A DNA stretch of 64,000 nucleotides from Gautieria morchelliformis (Eukaryota > Basidiomycota > Agaricomycetes > Gomphales > Gomphaceae). The stretch spans positions 186,001-250,000 of the forward strand of contig WHVA01000083.1 in the NCBI GenBank assembly GCA_015179125.1, given 5' to 3'. Shown here in pieces: positions 21,552 through 33,195 of the stretch (its first letter is position 1; every line of letters begins with the position of its first letter). Made by a program: the position numbers and the translations under genes. The notes under the pieces were generated by a model. The model was not told the origin of the DNA and searched no databases. It was given only the letters and a program-made list of their open reading frames with translations.

Positions 21552-23226
21552 ATGCCGCACCGTCGCCAGGCTTCGTACAGATGCGTACTCAGGCTCTTGT
21601 TCCCCATTATTGTCATCGTCACAGTCATCAGTCTCCGCAATTTGTATCCATACCTCCAACCTAGCACTCACTCAAAGAAAAACGAAAACGCCAGCTCTGT
21701 ACGGAAATCATCTCATGTGAATATGCTGCGCAGTGGCTCGCCTCCACGTGTGGACCGAAGTATCCTGGAAAAGCTGAGGTCGTTGGATGGGGATGAATAT
21801 CAAGCCGGGGCGTCCACATCGCCCCCGTCGTGGCCTCCGGAAGTAACACGACTTCCTGTTGAAAATCCTACGCGCTTCAGTATATCGAACTCTTTCCGTG
21901 ACACTGAGCTAGATGCTGAGCTATGTAAAACCACCCCCTGTCGATTGCTTCTCCCGACCTTCATAGGCGAACAAGAGTCGAAAGCCAGACGTCATTTGCT
22001 TCAGATCTCTCACCTTTCCCAGTCTCTCAACCGCACGTTGGTTCTACCCAATGTCGGGAGGAGCAGAATGGGAAGTTGTGCAAAATGGGACTTTGGGTTC
22101 TATTATGAACTGGCCGAGTTCCGTCATGCGCAAGTGGGGTTTCGTGAGTTTCGCCGATGGGTTGCCCTGCGAGCGTCGCGTCCTAGAGCTCAAGTGATTG
22201 AAATCTTGCCTACGCGACAGGACACTGCTGACAGTAGAGGTCTCGTCATTCTCAACTCCTTTGATGACCCCAATCTTGAGAACGCTGAAGTAGCCATATC
22301 CACGTCCCGCGACCCAGCGAAGATGCCCCGCAATCACTGCCTGCACGGCCGGGCGAATAATCTTCTATTTGGGGACTTCTCGCCTATGTCTATTTATCCT
22401 CGTGTTTCTGGTTTTGCTCCTGTGCGCCACTCCTTGAGCAAAAGGGACGACTTGCTCTACTTTGGGCTGGGGGTGAAAGCAGCTTTGTCCTCGCCAGTCG
22501 TAGCTATGGAGTCCAGAAGATTCAACGGTACTGAGTTAGGAGAGCCTGATGTTTTGCTTTTGAGCTGGGATTTCCGTCATACGGTCTTTCCTCTCATGTC
22601 AAACAATGTCCTTAAATATGCCACTAAATGGACTAGGGTCGCAGAGTCCTTGTCCACTCGTCTACAGCCGTTCATTGCCGTACACTGGCGCATGGAACGA
22701 GTACCCACATCCTCACTCTTATCCTGTGCGCCGCTGCTCATCTCCGCCATCACCTCGTTGCTCACAGAAAGTATCGAAATCACCTCCGTTTACTTTGCGA
22801 CCGATTACCCCTCCGAAGGCCTAGACAAACCGCATTCTAGCACCTTTCATGTGGGAGAGGTGCACCACACGGCAATACAGCTTTTTGAAACGGCTTTCGC
22901 AGAAGCAGTGGAACTCAATGGCGTCAGATTGACTAATTTAATCGGCGAGCTCGGAGTAGGAGGGCGCGAGGGTTTCGGCACAGAGGACTTAGATGCTGGG
23001 TTGATGGGGATCATTGATAAGATGGTCTCTACGAGAGCGACATTATTTATTAGCGGTGGACCGAGATGTGGAAAGCCAAGGTGGGTAATTAGGATGTCCC
23101 ATTATATCATTAATCTAAACAAGGGCCTCGGCCAGTTCATTCACAGGACAGATCATCCATGAAAGGAAACTGGCGATAAGATCGTCGCATCCAGGTGTAC
23201 TCAACACTGTAAAGTACTTCGGATAA
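21552..23226 (+). CDS. O-fucosyltransferase-like type II membrane glycosyltransferase
   Basis: Basic N-terminus then one membrane helix (RLLFPIIVIVTVISLRNLYPY) and a lumenal domain, the topology of Golgi glycosyltransferases. The catalytic-type region resembles the GDP-fucose protein O-fucosyltransferase superfamily (PF10250): CRLLLPTFIGEQESKARRHL ... LNRTLVLPNVGRSRMGSC, FIAVHWRMERVP (the HxRxE-like strand binding the nucleotide sugar), and ITSVYFATDYPSEG. A last intron (donor AAG-GTGGGT at about 23080, acceptor AACAAG at about 23124) fixes the C-terminus as ASASSFTGQIIHERKLAIRS and ends VKYFG-stop at 23226. Reading through this intron would give an unrelated tail. Donor and acceptor sugars are not known for the fungal branch; similar proteins are often annotated only as proteophosphoglycan or hypothetical. 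Confidence 0.7.
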
Positions 23227-23362
23227 GATAAAGAAAAACCAATCTATCATCATGGCATTTGCGCAGCATACGTGGATCAGGCAAAGCAAGCAGGCATGGG
23301 TGCATGGACGCATAAGAGGCCATCTTTAAACTTTTGATACATGCTCACATCCCCATACCGAC

Positions 23363-23943
23363 CTACGTCCTTGGTGCCCCTCGTCCAACGCCCGCAAACT
23401 GGGGCCTGTACTCGCCCGGCGCGCCTTCCTTCCTAGGGCCATCGTCACGGCGGCGGTAGTCGTCCTGTCGCCGCGCGGTGCGCGGTATGCGCCATCACCG
23501 CCTGCGCGGATGCCGGCGGGCCGTTGCGGGCGGACGGCCTTTTTGTGGGTTGCAGGACAATTTCGACGGGGAGATGGAGCCTGGTAATACAAGTAGACGC
23601 GTGTAAGTCAGAATCTGAAGTATGGGTGTCATCCACCATAAGGATTTCGCACCATTCACGGAGGTACTGCAGCCCCTCGCTGGTGAGGGTGTAGTAGTAG
23701 TATTGCCACGAGAATTGAGTTTTGACGAAGCCTCTGGATGTGAGGCTTTGCATCGCCTTGATGACCTCTAGATTCGGCACGTCGAGGTCGTCGTGCTTGG
23801 GCGCATTAAAGTCCTTCTTCGCGACGAGGACGCCCTCTGAGAGTGTGTCATTACTCAAATCACTTGGTGGAATGGGGAGTGGTAGACGCACCTTTGAAGA
23901 GGTTCTCGTAGATTGTGCGCCTGTTCTGCTTCGAGATGATCAT
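23363..23943 (-). CDS. RPS10: 40S ribosomal protein eS10, with two apparent one-base deletions
   Basis: eS10 is a small-subunit protein at the head/beak of the ribosome. Exon 1 ([16 protein letters not shown], from 23943), exon 2 ([20 protein letters not shown] ... [20 protein letters not shown]) and exon 3 (LHLPVEIV...) splice in phase. In exon 3 the conserved tail is present but split over frames. After VEIV the frame must shift by one base (near 23551-23558) to read [20 protein letters not shown]. It must shift again near 23461-23468 (GDR to [10 protein letters not shown]) to reach [20 protein letters not shown] and its stop at 23363. Both breaks sit in short G/C runs. As written, translation would end at 23445. 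eS10 is essential and no other copy is in view, so sequencing error is the simplest reading. Confidence 0.9.
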
Positions 23944-24378
23944 GCTGGATGTTATGAAGTTATCCGCTTTGGAGCGAATCAATATCAGTTCCGCACAATC
24001 CCTACCAGAGGCACAACAATACTCACGACAGGCCGTGCAAACTACCAGTCCGGGAACAGAATTCCAAAAGTCAGCAATCAGTCAGGCGTCATCCAATCAC
24101 CACACCACCCATCCATCTCTCGTCCACCACTACTCCCCCAATCGTGGAACGAAGATCCAGTATGCGCGTGACACTAGAACATGAACTACTCACCGGAATC
24201 GCGGTTTCGGTGGGGTTGTCGGTCGCTACGTTGGGCGGAATCCGTGCTTGTTGGTCTTAGGCGCGCGGGAGACCAAGCGGAGTTAGCATTAGTAATCCTT
24301 CGTACTCACGTGACTCCGCCTCACCAGGCTTGCCTCCTTGGCTATCGATTCCTTGGGTTTATCAATCCCTTGTTCAAA
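23944..24378. other. Divergent promoter region between eS10 and TMA46
   Basis: No gene. It separates two translation-related genes transcribed in opposite directions. Short frames on the plus strand here show no conservation. Confidence 0.45.
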
Positions 24379-25958
24379 ATGCCTCCTAAGAAGCAGCCTG
24401 TTTCAAGTTCGTCGAAAGCTGCGGTGGATAAGGTGGCTATATGCATAAGATAATGCCCCGTAATAAGTCAAGCTTATTCACATCATTCAGACGTTTGGGA
24501 TGAAGAATGTTCGTCTGTCTGATATCTTAATCCACGTCCTCGTGCATATCATTTTTCCATCGCAGAAAAAGGGTGGAAAAGTACAGAAGCAGGTCCAGAT
24601 GATGCAGAAGCAAGCCTCGACGGCAGGCAAGAGTAAGGAAGTTCTTGCCAAGGAACGTGAGAAGGAGATTAGAGCACAGGAGAAGGCGGAGGAAGAGAAG
24701 CGAAAGAAGGAGAATGCAGAGCTTTTCAAACCTGTGCAGACTCAGAAGGTGCCTTTTGGAGTTGGTGAATGTCTTCACGCAGATGGTAAACCCGTGCCTA
24801 CTAACAGCTTGAACAGACCCTAAGACTGTCCTTTGCGCATTTTTCAAAGCCGGAACATGCGAGAAGGTAAGTATGCAAAACACAAGTTAACTTACCATTT
24901 GAACTTCCACACTCGATCAGGGAAGTCGTTGCAAATTCTCACACGATATGAATGTAGGACGGAAGGTGGACAAGAAAGATTTGTACTCGGATACCAGGGA
25001 CGAGAATGGTACGCTCGCTGAGATGTGCCTAAGAAGCGTACCCATTTACGATATCTGCAGACACGATGGACCAATGGGACGATGCGAAGCTGCGCAGTGT
25101 TGTCCTGTCTAAGGCTGGTAATCCGAGGACAACTACAGATGTAGGAAAATGCCTTTATCTTCTTATATCAGCTTGCTCACCTCGTAGCGCCGTAACAGAT
25201 CGTCTGTAAATACTTCATTGAAGCTATCGAGTCTCGGCGGTATGGCTGGTTCTGGCAATGCCCAAATGGTCAGCAAAGGCATTATCTCCCATTTACCGTC
25301 TACTAATAGTCTCCGAAGGCGATAATTGCCAATATAGACACGCTCTTCCTCCAGGCTTTGTACTTAAATCCGAGAAGAAAGCCAAGGAGGACGCCGAGAA
25401 GGCAAACACAATATCAATCGAGGAATTCCTCGAAACTGAGGTGCGTAAAATACCATTGCGGACGCGACTAGGTACTAATTGATTGTCCTCTCCTCTCAGC
25501 GACATAAGCTAGGGTCGAATCTCACACCAGTCACTGCTGAAACTTTCGCAAAATGGAAACAGAACAGAAAGGATAAGAAAGAGGCCGAGGCCGAGGCACT
25601 GAAGAAAGCGAAAGACACACAAGCTGCCGCCGGCAAGTCAAGTGGTATGAGCGGAAGAGATCTAGTACGTGTGGACTTCACGTCTTGACCTCTCGTACTC
25701 ACCAGCATCCACTCTTTAGTTCCAGTACAATCCTGAGTGGTTCGAAGACGAAGATGAAACAGGAGGTAAGACCAAATTTACTTGTCAGACTGAGACACAC
25801 CTTGAGCATTTTCAGGCGACGATTGGGACCTAGCAAAATACAGAGCAAGTCGGGAACAGGAACGTGCTGAAGAAGAAACGCGGAGACTAGCTGGGCTTGG
25901 GTTGTACGAAGGCGAGGAAGGTGGCAGTGGCGGGGCACGAGAAAGCGACGAGGCATGA
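24379..25958 (+). CDS. TMA46: CCCH zinc-finger translation factor TMA46/DFRP1 (ZC3H15 family)
   Basis: TMA46/DFRP1 binds and stabilises the DRG1/Rbg1 GTPase and associates with ribosomes. The spliced product starts [18 protein letters not shown]. It continues through an 18-nt exon (24491-24508, TFGMKN) into a charged helix [16 protein letters not shown]. It then has two CCCH fingers, [19 protein letters not shown] and [11 protein letters not shown]...[11 protein letters not shown]. The DFRP domain follows ([36 protein letters not shown]), with an acidic tail [15 protein letters not shown] and the stop at 25958. Order, spacing and TFG-x-KNKKG at the N-terminus match the family closely. It is divergent from eS10. 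Confidence 0.93.
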
Positions 25959-26068
25959 TCAACATCCAGCTTACTTCATCTCTACGCTGTAAGGCCCGCC
26001 TTACTTACATACCTCGTTGCATGTAACCTCGTTGGACAGTTCAGTACATGTTTCTAATAAAACAGACA

Positions 26069-27301
26069 TCAGAAATAATTAGTCCTCTGCGTCACTCCCA
26101 TAATCCAACAGTCCCCGAGCACTTTTGGTCCACCACGAGAGGTAACAGCCCCATTCCGTTTCCGGATCTCTGCAAAGTACCGGAGTCCTTCCAACGTATC
26201 CGCGCTTAATAGACCTATGGGCTTTGGTTGCTGCTCTGGGGGTGGAGCTGACTGCGCAGGATCGACCTTTCTCCTCTTGGCTTGCGGCTCATCTAAAGCA
26301 TCCTCGTCGTCACCTAACACGACGCCTTCCTCCAAGGCCTTGATGCTCCGTACAGCATCTACAAACTCTTCGTGGCCACCTTCTTGCAATTTTTTGGAAA
26401 TAGCTTCCTGCCCCCACTCTTCTAGGCGACGTTTTTCAATGACTTTTGTCGTTGGATTTGGATCCTCTGTCGCCCAACGGACATTCAAAATTTCATCGTT
26501 ATCAAGTGACTGGCAAGCCATGGCCTCCTTTGCGAACTGGGCACTTAGCTCTGACTCGTAGGTAACAAATGCCACACTACGATGTTGCAGAACTCGGACT
26601 ACATCAGAAGTAAAGATCAGCATGGCACTTAACCTCAAATCAATTGGCCATATATATACCGCGTTCAATGGGGCCCCATTCCTTAAAATGCCTGACAACT
26701 ACCTCTTCCGTTTCTTTGCCATCTCCGGTCTCCTTAATCCTGCCAATATACAGCGTTCGATTATGTCTCGTAAAGCTCCCAACACCACCCATATCATCGC
26801 GGTAGTCAGAAAACTTGTCCCGAGCGAAGCAATCCTTGCTCGTATCAGGCAGCGCGGTGGCAGGGTCAGGTAGGACGTGCAAATACTCGCACTCGTATCC
26901 ATATGGGCAGCATCCACGTGCGAAAAAGAGACAACAATATTTGATGCCTGTGGTGTTCGCACGGGTATAGCCAACGTCCTTACGAATGTTGCACCGCGTC
27001 TGTGATTTGACTTTACTGAGCGGAAGGGTGCACAGAGTGAGATTACGTTTTGCTAAAGAGTACATGGTACCTACTTCGAGTAACTGTCCTCCCTGTCACC
27101 ACCTGCCCATTTGTTATACCAGATATCTGCGTGAAAAGTGAGCAGAGGGGTTGAGAGGCGCGCAATGGACTCACTATACTCTTTGCCAGTCTGAGGCGTT
27201 TCCTTCTTCTCAACCTGGCCGGCCTTAACCTGCTTCCTTGCTGGTTTGAGCACCTTTGCTTTGGCCTGGGGAGTAGTAGCAATAGTGTCAGTTGTGCTCA
27301 T
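26069..27301 (-). CDS. CWC2: Pre-mRNA splicing factor CWC2 (RBM22-like), C-terminus frameshifted by one base
   Basis: CWC2 contacts U6 snRNA in the active spliceosome as part of the Prp19-related complex. Start ATG 27301 (MSTTDTIATTPQAKAKVLKP). Exons join to DREDSYS then VKSQTRCNIRKDVGYTRAN, GIKYCCLFFARGCCPYGYEC (torus/CCCH zinc finger), and an RRM (NRTLYIGRIK ... VLQHRSVAFVTYES ... LNVRWATEDPNP). A helical basic region follows (KVIEKRRLEEWGQEAISKKL). The tail has a one-base frame break in an A-run (plus-strand T-run at 26123-26126). The conserved end GLLDYGSDAED-stop lies in the next frame at 26079, whereas the literal frame ends at 26069 with an unrelated tail. An intron between 27017 and about 27082 is required to remove an in-frame stop. 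Head-to-head with XRN1. Confidence 0.9.
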
Positions 27302-27406
27302 GGCGAGAGTGACAGCATGTGACAGTGACAGCCTGACGTTCTCGTGCGCTACTTGTGTGAGCCAGTAATTAATATTACCAGCCCAGCAGCGACTCTCATT
27401 CACATC

Positions 27407-30400
27407 ATGGGTGAGCCTGTCTTACCAGTACCTGTCTGTTGCATTTCTGAAGTAGGTTTACTCTTAGGAATTCCAAAGGTCTGCCGTCATTCTTCATATT
27501 CATTTGATACTAACGGACTGCTGCTAGTTCTTTCGTTATATTTCGTAAGTTCACTGCCACCATACATATCAATTGACCGCAACCTTGGCTTGGGTTTGTA
27601 GTGAGCGGTATCCCCTCACTTCGCAGCTAATCCAGGAGAACAAAATTCCGGAATTTGGTATGGCGGCTTCCATCGATGCAATAATGAAGCCTGAGACCTT
27701 GCTTGTGATAGATAACTTATATCTCGATTTCAATGGCATTATACACAATTGTGCGTTAAGCACATGACGATTAGATGTGCAGTTTCAGACGGCAACTTAA
27801 TTCAGGTTCACATCCCAATGACGACGATGCACACTTTCGACTGTCCGAAGAGCAGATTTTCACATCGATATTTACGTATGTTGATCATCTCTTCGGTAAG
27901 ATAAAGCCGAAGAAGCTGTTCTTCATGGCTGTCGATGGCGTGGCACCCCGGGCGAAGATGAACCAGCAGCGTAGTAGAAGGTTCAGGACGGCCAAGGAGG
28001 CCAAAGAGGTTCGCGATAAAGCGTTGCGTAATGGAGAGGAGCTACCCAAGGAGAAGGCTTTTGACAGCAATTGCATAACTCCGGGTGCGTGCCAGTTTTG
28101 ACATAAGAGTCGCACCGACCGACTGGCTTCTGGGTCACAGGAACACCATTTATGGCGAAGTTGTCTGAACAGCTGCGATATTTCGTCAACAAAAAGATTA
28201 CTGAAGATGCGGCGTGGAGAGAAGTGGAAGTTGTGCTCTCGGGACATGAAGTTCCGGGGGAAGGTGAACATAAGATCATGGAGTACATCCGGCTCTCCAA
28301 GGCTCAGCCTGACTACAGCCCCAACGTCCGACACTGCCTGTATGGACTTGATGCCGATCTCGTTATGCTCGGTTTACTGAGTCATGATCCACATTTTTGC
28401 TTGTTGCGAGAGGAAGTGAAATTTGGCCCTGCGCGGAAGAAAGGGAACTCGAGGTACGCATGGTCGTCTACATCAGGTCTTTCAACTGACAGGCTAGTCC
28501 AGTTTGGAGCAACAAAACTTTTTTCTTCTTCATCTCTCATTATTACGAGAGTATCTGGACCTTGAGTTCCGAGACATTGAACCTACACTATCGTTCCCAT
28601 ACAGCCTGGAACGGATCATTGATGACTTCATTCTATTCGCTGTCTTCGTTGGCAATGACTTTCTCCCCAATCTTCCTGATATACATATTCACGAAAACGG
28701 GTTGGAGAAACTATTCAATATCTACAAGCGTGTGTTGCCAAGTATGGGTATGCATATTTCCCTTCTTCGGCGTGTAATCATTGACTTGGCGGGCTGCCAG
28801 GCGGATACCTGAATGAAAGTGGCGTCATCAATACTCAGAGGCTACAGATAGTCCTGGATGAGTTGTCTCTCACTGAGAGGGAGTCTTTCGAGAAGGAAAA
28901 TATAGATATGAACTGGCTTAAAGGAAAGAACGCGAAGCATATCCAGGCAGTTGAAGAGGCGATGAACAAAGGTCTCCAAAGTGAGTTTACTGAGGTGGTG
29001 ATTTCGGGAACGAGCTGACCCTGTTTCCAGCCATGACAAGGAGTCAGCAAACCATATACCAACAAGTGAAGGATTTTGTACTCTCAAATCGTAAAGCCAA
29101 AGCTTCACCCGTACGAATGGCTCGTCTTGCCATGCCTAACACTTTTGCGGCTCGTGACCGAGCATTTATCACAAGGCTAGCAGGAGACCTTCGTCTGTCA
29201 TTAGCCTGGGACGAGTTTGATGAACAAGATCAAAATATGGTGACTTTTCGATTTCCTAGCGCAGCACTTAATTCTGTAGTGGACGGCAATGGCAGTAACT
29301 CAGAGGAGGACGAGTGGGAGGATGAAGATGATGCGACGGACGCAGAGGCGGAGAGTGCCGTAGACAGAGTTTTGATGAAGTACAGTAAGATGAAGCTCGC
29401 GGAGGACGAGCAGGAGAGTAACTTTGACGAGAGATACGAGAAGAAGGTAAATGAGAAGATGGACGCGTGGAAAAGGGACTATTATCGAGTGAGCCACTTG
29501 CACTTCTGGACTCTTTTGCGTTAAGCCCAGAACACCTGGTAGGAAAAACTTGACATAAACTACGATGACCCCGCACAAGTCGGCCAGCTGGTTTATCGAT
29601 ATGCAGAAGGCTTGCAGTGGGTAATGCACTATTACTACAGCGGTGTCGCTTCCTGGGGATGGTTCTACGATTATCATTACTCCCCACGGATATCAGGTAT
29701 GTCCAGAGGGTCTTCTGGTTTTGTCATCAACTACTAAAGACAAGGTTCTGTATATAGACTTAAAGGGAGTGGACAAAATGCACTTTGAATTTACACTTGG
29801 GATACCCTTCAGACCCTTTGAGCAGCTGATGGGTGTCTTACCTGCAGCAAGCAAGGAGCAAATTCCGCCTGCGTACAGGGTAAGCATGTAACATTGTCGA
29901 GGTCAACTTATGCACGCCATCATTTACCTTACTTCACTCAGGAACTTATGTATGACTCCGAGTCTCCGATCCTTGACTTCTATCCTCAAGAGTTCGTGCA
30001 AGATCTGAATGGCAAGAAGCAAGAATGGGAGGCCATTGTGAAGATTCCTTTCATCACCGAGGACCGCTTATTAAAGGCCATGGCTAGTACGAGCCAGTTG
30101 TCGTTTATTTGTTTATTTGTTGACCAGCTCGGCAGCAAGAGAACATCTACTGACTTCGGAAGAGCGGAGACGAAATGGCATTGGCACCAGCACAAGATTT
30201 GTTTATGATCCGGAACTATCCGTTACATACCCGTCCTCATTACCTGGGTTCTTCCCGGACATTTACCGATGTCAATGTGCTATGGAACCATTCGACCTGC
30301 CTACCCTTGATGGACTTCACCTTGTCGAAGGCCTTTGTGATGGTGTTTTTCTAGGCTCGTCTGCCTTGGCCGGATTCCCGTCACTCAAGACTGTTCCTCA

Positions 30401-32767
30401 CACCGCGCAGCTTGGTTATCACGGTGTAAACGTATTCCAGTCAGAGAGCCGTAGCAAATCCATGATTGTGCATATCGAAAACCGTTTCGAGGGTAAGACA
30501 GCGAAGGATGTTGCACATGAGATGGTCGGCAAGCGTACGTTCATTGGCTGGCCGTTCTTATTGGAAGGTCTAGTCGTTGCTGTTTCCGATAGCTTGTTCC
30601 GACATGAGAAGGTCCCCTTTGGCAAAGGCCAGGAGAAGGTCCTAGCAACCCCTCACGGGCAGGACGCCCTACATTCATGGCATCGGAAGACGGAGAGGAT
30701 TGAGCACATATACTCGAAGAGATTCGGCGTAATCATCGGACAGACGGACTTGCTTGTGCACGTCCGACCATTAAAAGGTTGGCCTCATATATAGTTCTGA
30801 TGATTCAATTGATCACATCGCATGAAGGGCTTAAACGGTTGGATTCTGGCGCTTTAATCAAGGAATACGAAAACGAAGAAACAGAAACAGAACAGGTGGC
30901 TCAGTTGACTATCACTGGAGTGGAATCTGAAGATCCACGATTCCTTGAGAAAGATGCTCCTCCCCTTCATGAAGAATTTCCCGCAGGAAGCAAAATAATT
31001 TTTCTGGGCGAGCACGGCTACGGTGTAGCTTCGCAAGTCTTAGAGACTACTGAGACCGCGCTATCTGTCATACTCGCTGTCAGTCGTACCTATCACTCGA
31101 ATCATATTTTTCTTGACCTTTACTTTTCATTAGTATTTCCCTTCGGATGCAAATGAGAACAAGAGGTTTAAAGCAGTCGTTAATGCCAGGACTGCCAGTC
31201 GATACTTTCCATCCTATCGTGTCTCGGAGATGATTGGGATCTCCAACCTTGCGTTGTCGAGGATCACATCAAGCTTCATGGTTATCACCTCGGATGGACA
31301 GAAGAGCAATCTAGGTCTCAGTTTGAAGTTTGAAGCCAAGAGCATGAAAGTACTCGATTACTCTCAGAAATCTCCGAATGGTAAAGGGTGGGAGTATAGT
31401 GAAAAGGCAATGCAGCTTATACAAGATTATAAGGTCTGTACGCGAATTAATTTCTTGTTCATGACGAGTCTGACATTTTCTTCAGAATAAGTTTCCTTCC
31501 GTATTCTCGAAGTTGGACCTTCGGGGCGATAGTATGTCGTGTTATTTTACTTCTGACAACAATTTTCATATCCCGTCGATAGGCATGGTTCTTGCCTCCG
31601 ACATGTTCCATGGTCAAGACGGGGATGCCCAAATCAAGGTGATTCGCACTTGGCTCAATGCTCAAGGCGTCCGCGACTTCGAGCCGGTTTCTCTGTATTG
31701 TGATCAGCTAAAGACGGTAAACGTACTGCCAAAAGTTTGCTTGACTTTCCTCCTTATCCGCACTTCATCATAGGCAACGGTGACTGAAATTGAAAAACTT
31801 GCGGACAATTTCAAGGCGAACAAATCATCGTCATCCATTAAGAAAGCCATGGTCAAAGGCATTCCGCGGCAGGCGGTATTGAAGCCCTCACATGCAATAT
31901 ACAGATTACAAAACCAGCGGTTTTCTTTGGGAGATCGTGTGACCATGGTGCAGGACTCTGGGGGCGTTCCACTATGTGCGAAAGGCGTCGTGATTGGTTT
32001 GAATAATTCCTCGATGGATGTCGTATGGGACGTCCCATTCTTGTCTGGGACAGACCTGAGGGGCAGGTACGTATCGCGGCTGCTAATACACAGATATATT
32101 CGGACTGAGTTTGACACAGATGTTCACAATACCGCGGATCGACTTGTACTTTCAACTCTTGCCTAAATCTTACCCAGCCTCAATTCGTCATGTCGACCCG
32201 TAATCAGCGGACTGCTCCCTCAGCCCCGTCTCAACCAAGGACCAGTCCGCATCCTGTGGTAAGACCACGTGGTGGGCATCCAGCAGCGTCAGGATCTCGG
32301 CCCGCACCCCAGTAAGAATCACTCTTTTATTATCGCGCATCGAGGCCAATATTGATGGATCGTCCAGGTCTCCCATGCAAATCATGATGAATCCCCACCG
32401 AGGACGTGGCGTAGCGCCAGCAGCTCCCTATGGGGCTGTGGCAGGCGGACGCCGGCCACTCTCCCAGACTGAGATAGTCACGAACGGCCATGTCAACACT
32501 CTCCGACAAAATATCAAGGATGGCGTCTCGCCAAGACGGGGTGAGACAAGTGAGGAGGTTGCTCCTGTGCCTAATGGTCGTGGCGGATTCGGAAACCCTC
32601 ATCCCCGGGGAGGGACGGCCTTCAGTCCACATCTTCCTCGTGGAGGAGGGTATATAAGAGGGAGAGGTGGTTTCAATCCTCAGTTCGTTGGTAGAGGCGG
32701 GGCATTTTCTCGTGGGTTTAGAGGAAGAGGACGTGGTGGTAGTCAAGTGCCCACTGTTCAAACTTAA
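27407..32767 (+). CDS. XRN1: 5'-3' exoribonuclease XRN1
   Basis: Cytoplasmic processive nuclease that degrades decapped mRNA. The protein begins MGIPKFFRYISERYPLTSQL, encoded by three tiny exons of 4 nt (27407-27410), 11 nt (27468-27478) and 17 nt (27528-27544) before a larger one. Catalytic-core motifs follow: DNLYLDFNGIIHNC, MAVDGVAPRAKMNQQRSRRF, CITPGTPFMAKL, SGHEVPGEGEHKIMEYIR, YGLDADLVMLGLLSHDPHF and FVGNDFLPNLPDIHIHENGL, with the acidic metal ligands intact. Then come the PAZ/Tudor, winged-helix and SH3-like regions (HGVNVFQSESRS, AKGVVIGLNNSSMDVVWD). After a C-terminal intron (QYRGSTCTFNSCLNLTQPQF) the tail is Gly/Arg-rich (GGYIRGRGGFNPQFVGRGG) and ends at 32767. The Xrn1-type N-terminus and the RGG tail favour XRN1 over RAT1. 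About 1,400 residues. Confidence 0.95.
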
Positions 32768-32852
32768 AGGCTCGGACTTAGCACTCTTTTCATGACCACG
32801 AAGTCATATCTGTATCGTGTACTTTTAGCGCGGTTACACTGTGAGAAGGATG

Positions 32853-33141
32853 AAATTCTCAATTTGGAAATATGTGATGAAAACACATTCTTTACATTTA
32901 GTCCAAAGGTAGCAAAATCAGTTGGCCATTAAATGTGGTCTTGTATCAATAATAAATACACACATGGTTCTCAAAATTGCCCATACATGTCTAAAACTTT
33001 TTGTTCCATGTATGTATGAGAGTGTTTTGGAAAACTTTATGTTTTCTGGAATGTTCTAGACACTAGGAGACATGAAGATAAAGTTAGTCTAGCATGTCTC
33101 CTGAAATGTGTTTTCATTGCGTATTTCCAAATTGAGAATTT
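32853..33141. mobile_element. AT-rich inverted-repeat element of about 289 bp (MITE-like)
   Basis: Bases 32853-32889 (starting AAATTCTCAATTTGGAAATA) and 33105-33141 are reverse complements over about 37 nt with three to four mismatches. The interior is AT-rich, non-coding, and contains a second inverted pair (AGGAGACATG / CATGTCTCCT near 33065 and 33093). No convincing target-site duplication was found. It lies between the XRN1 stop and the GUA1 start, about 55 bp from the latter, so it may be part of that promoter. Confidence 0.6.
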
Positions 33142-33195
33142 GTGGTTACTTTTCTCGCGTTCACTTTTTGAAACTCAGAAGCAGTTTTCGCGGCT

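Noticed and set aside
23080-23162. Read-through C-terminus of the fucosyltransferase-like protein (VIRMSHYIINLNKGL...).
   Set aside because: It is an intron; splicing with the AAG-GTGGGT donor gives the family-like end SSFTGQIIHERKL.
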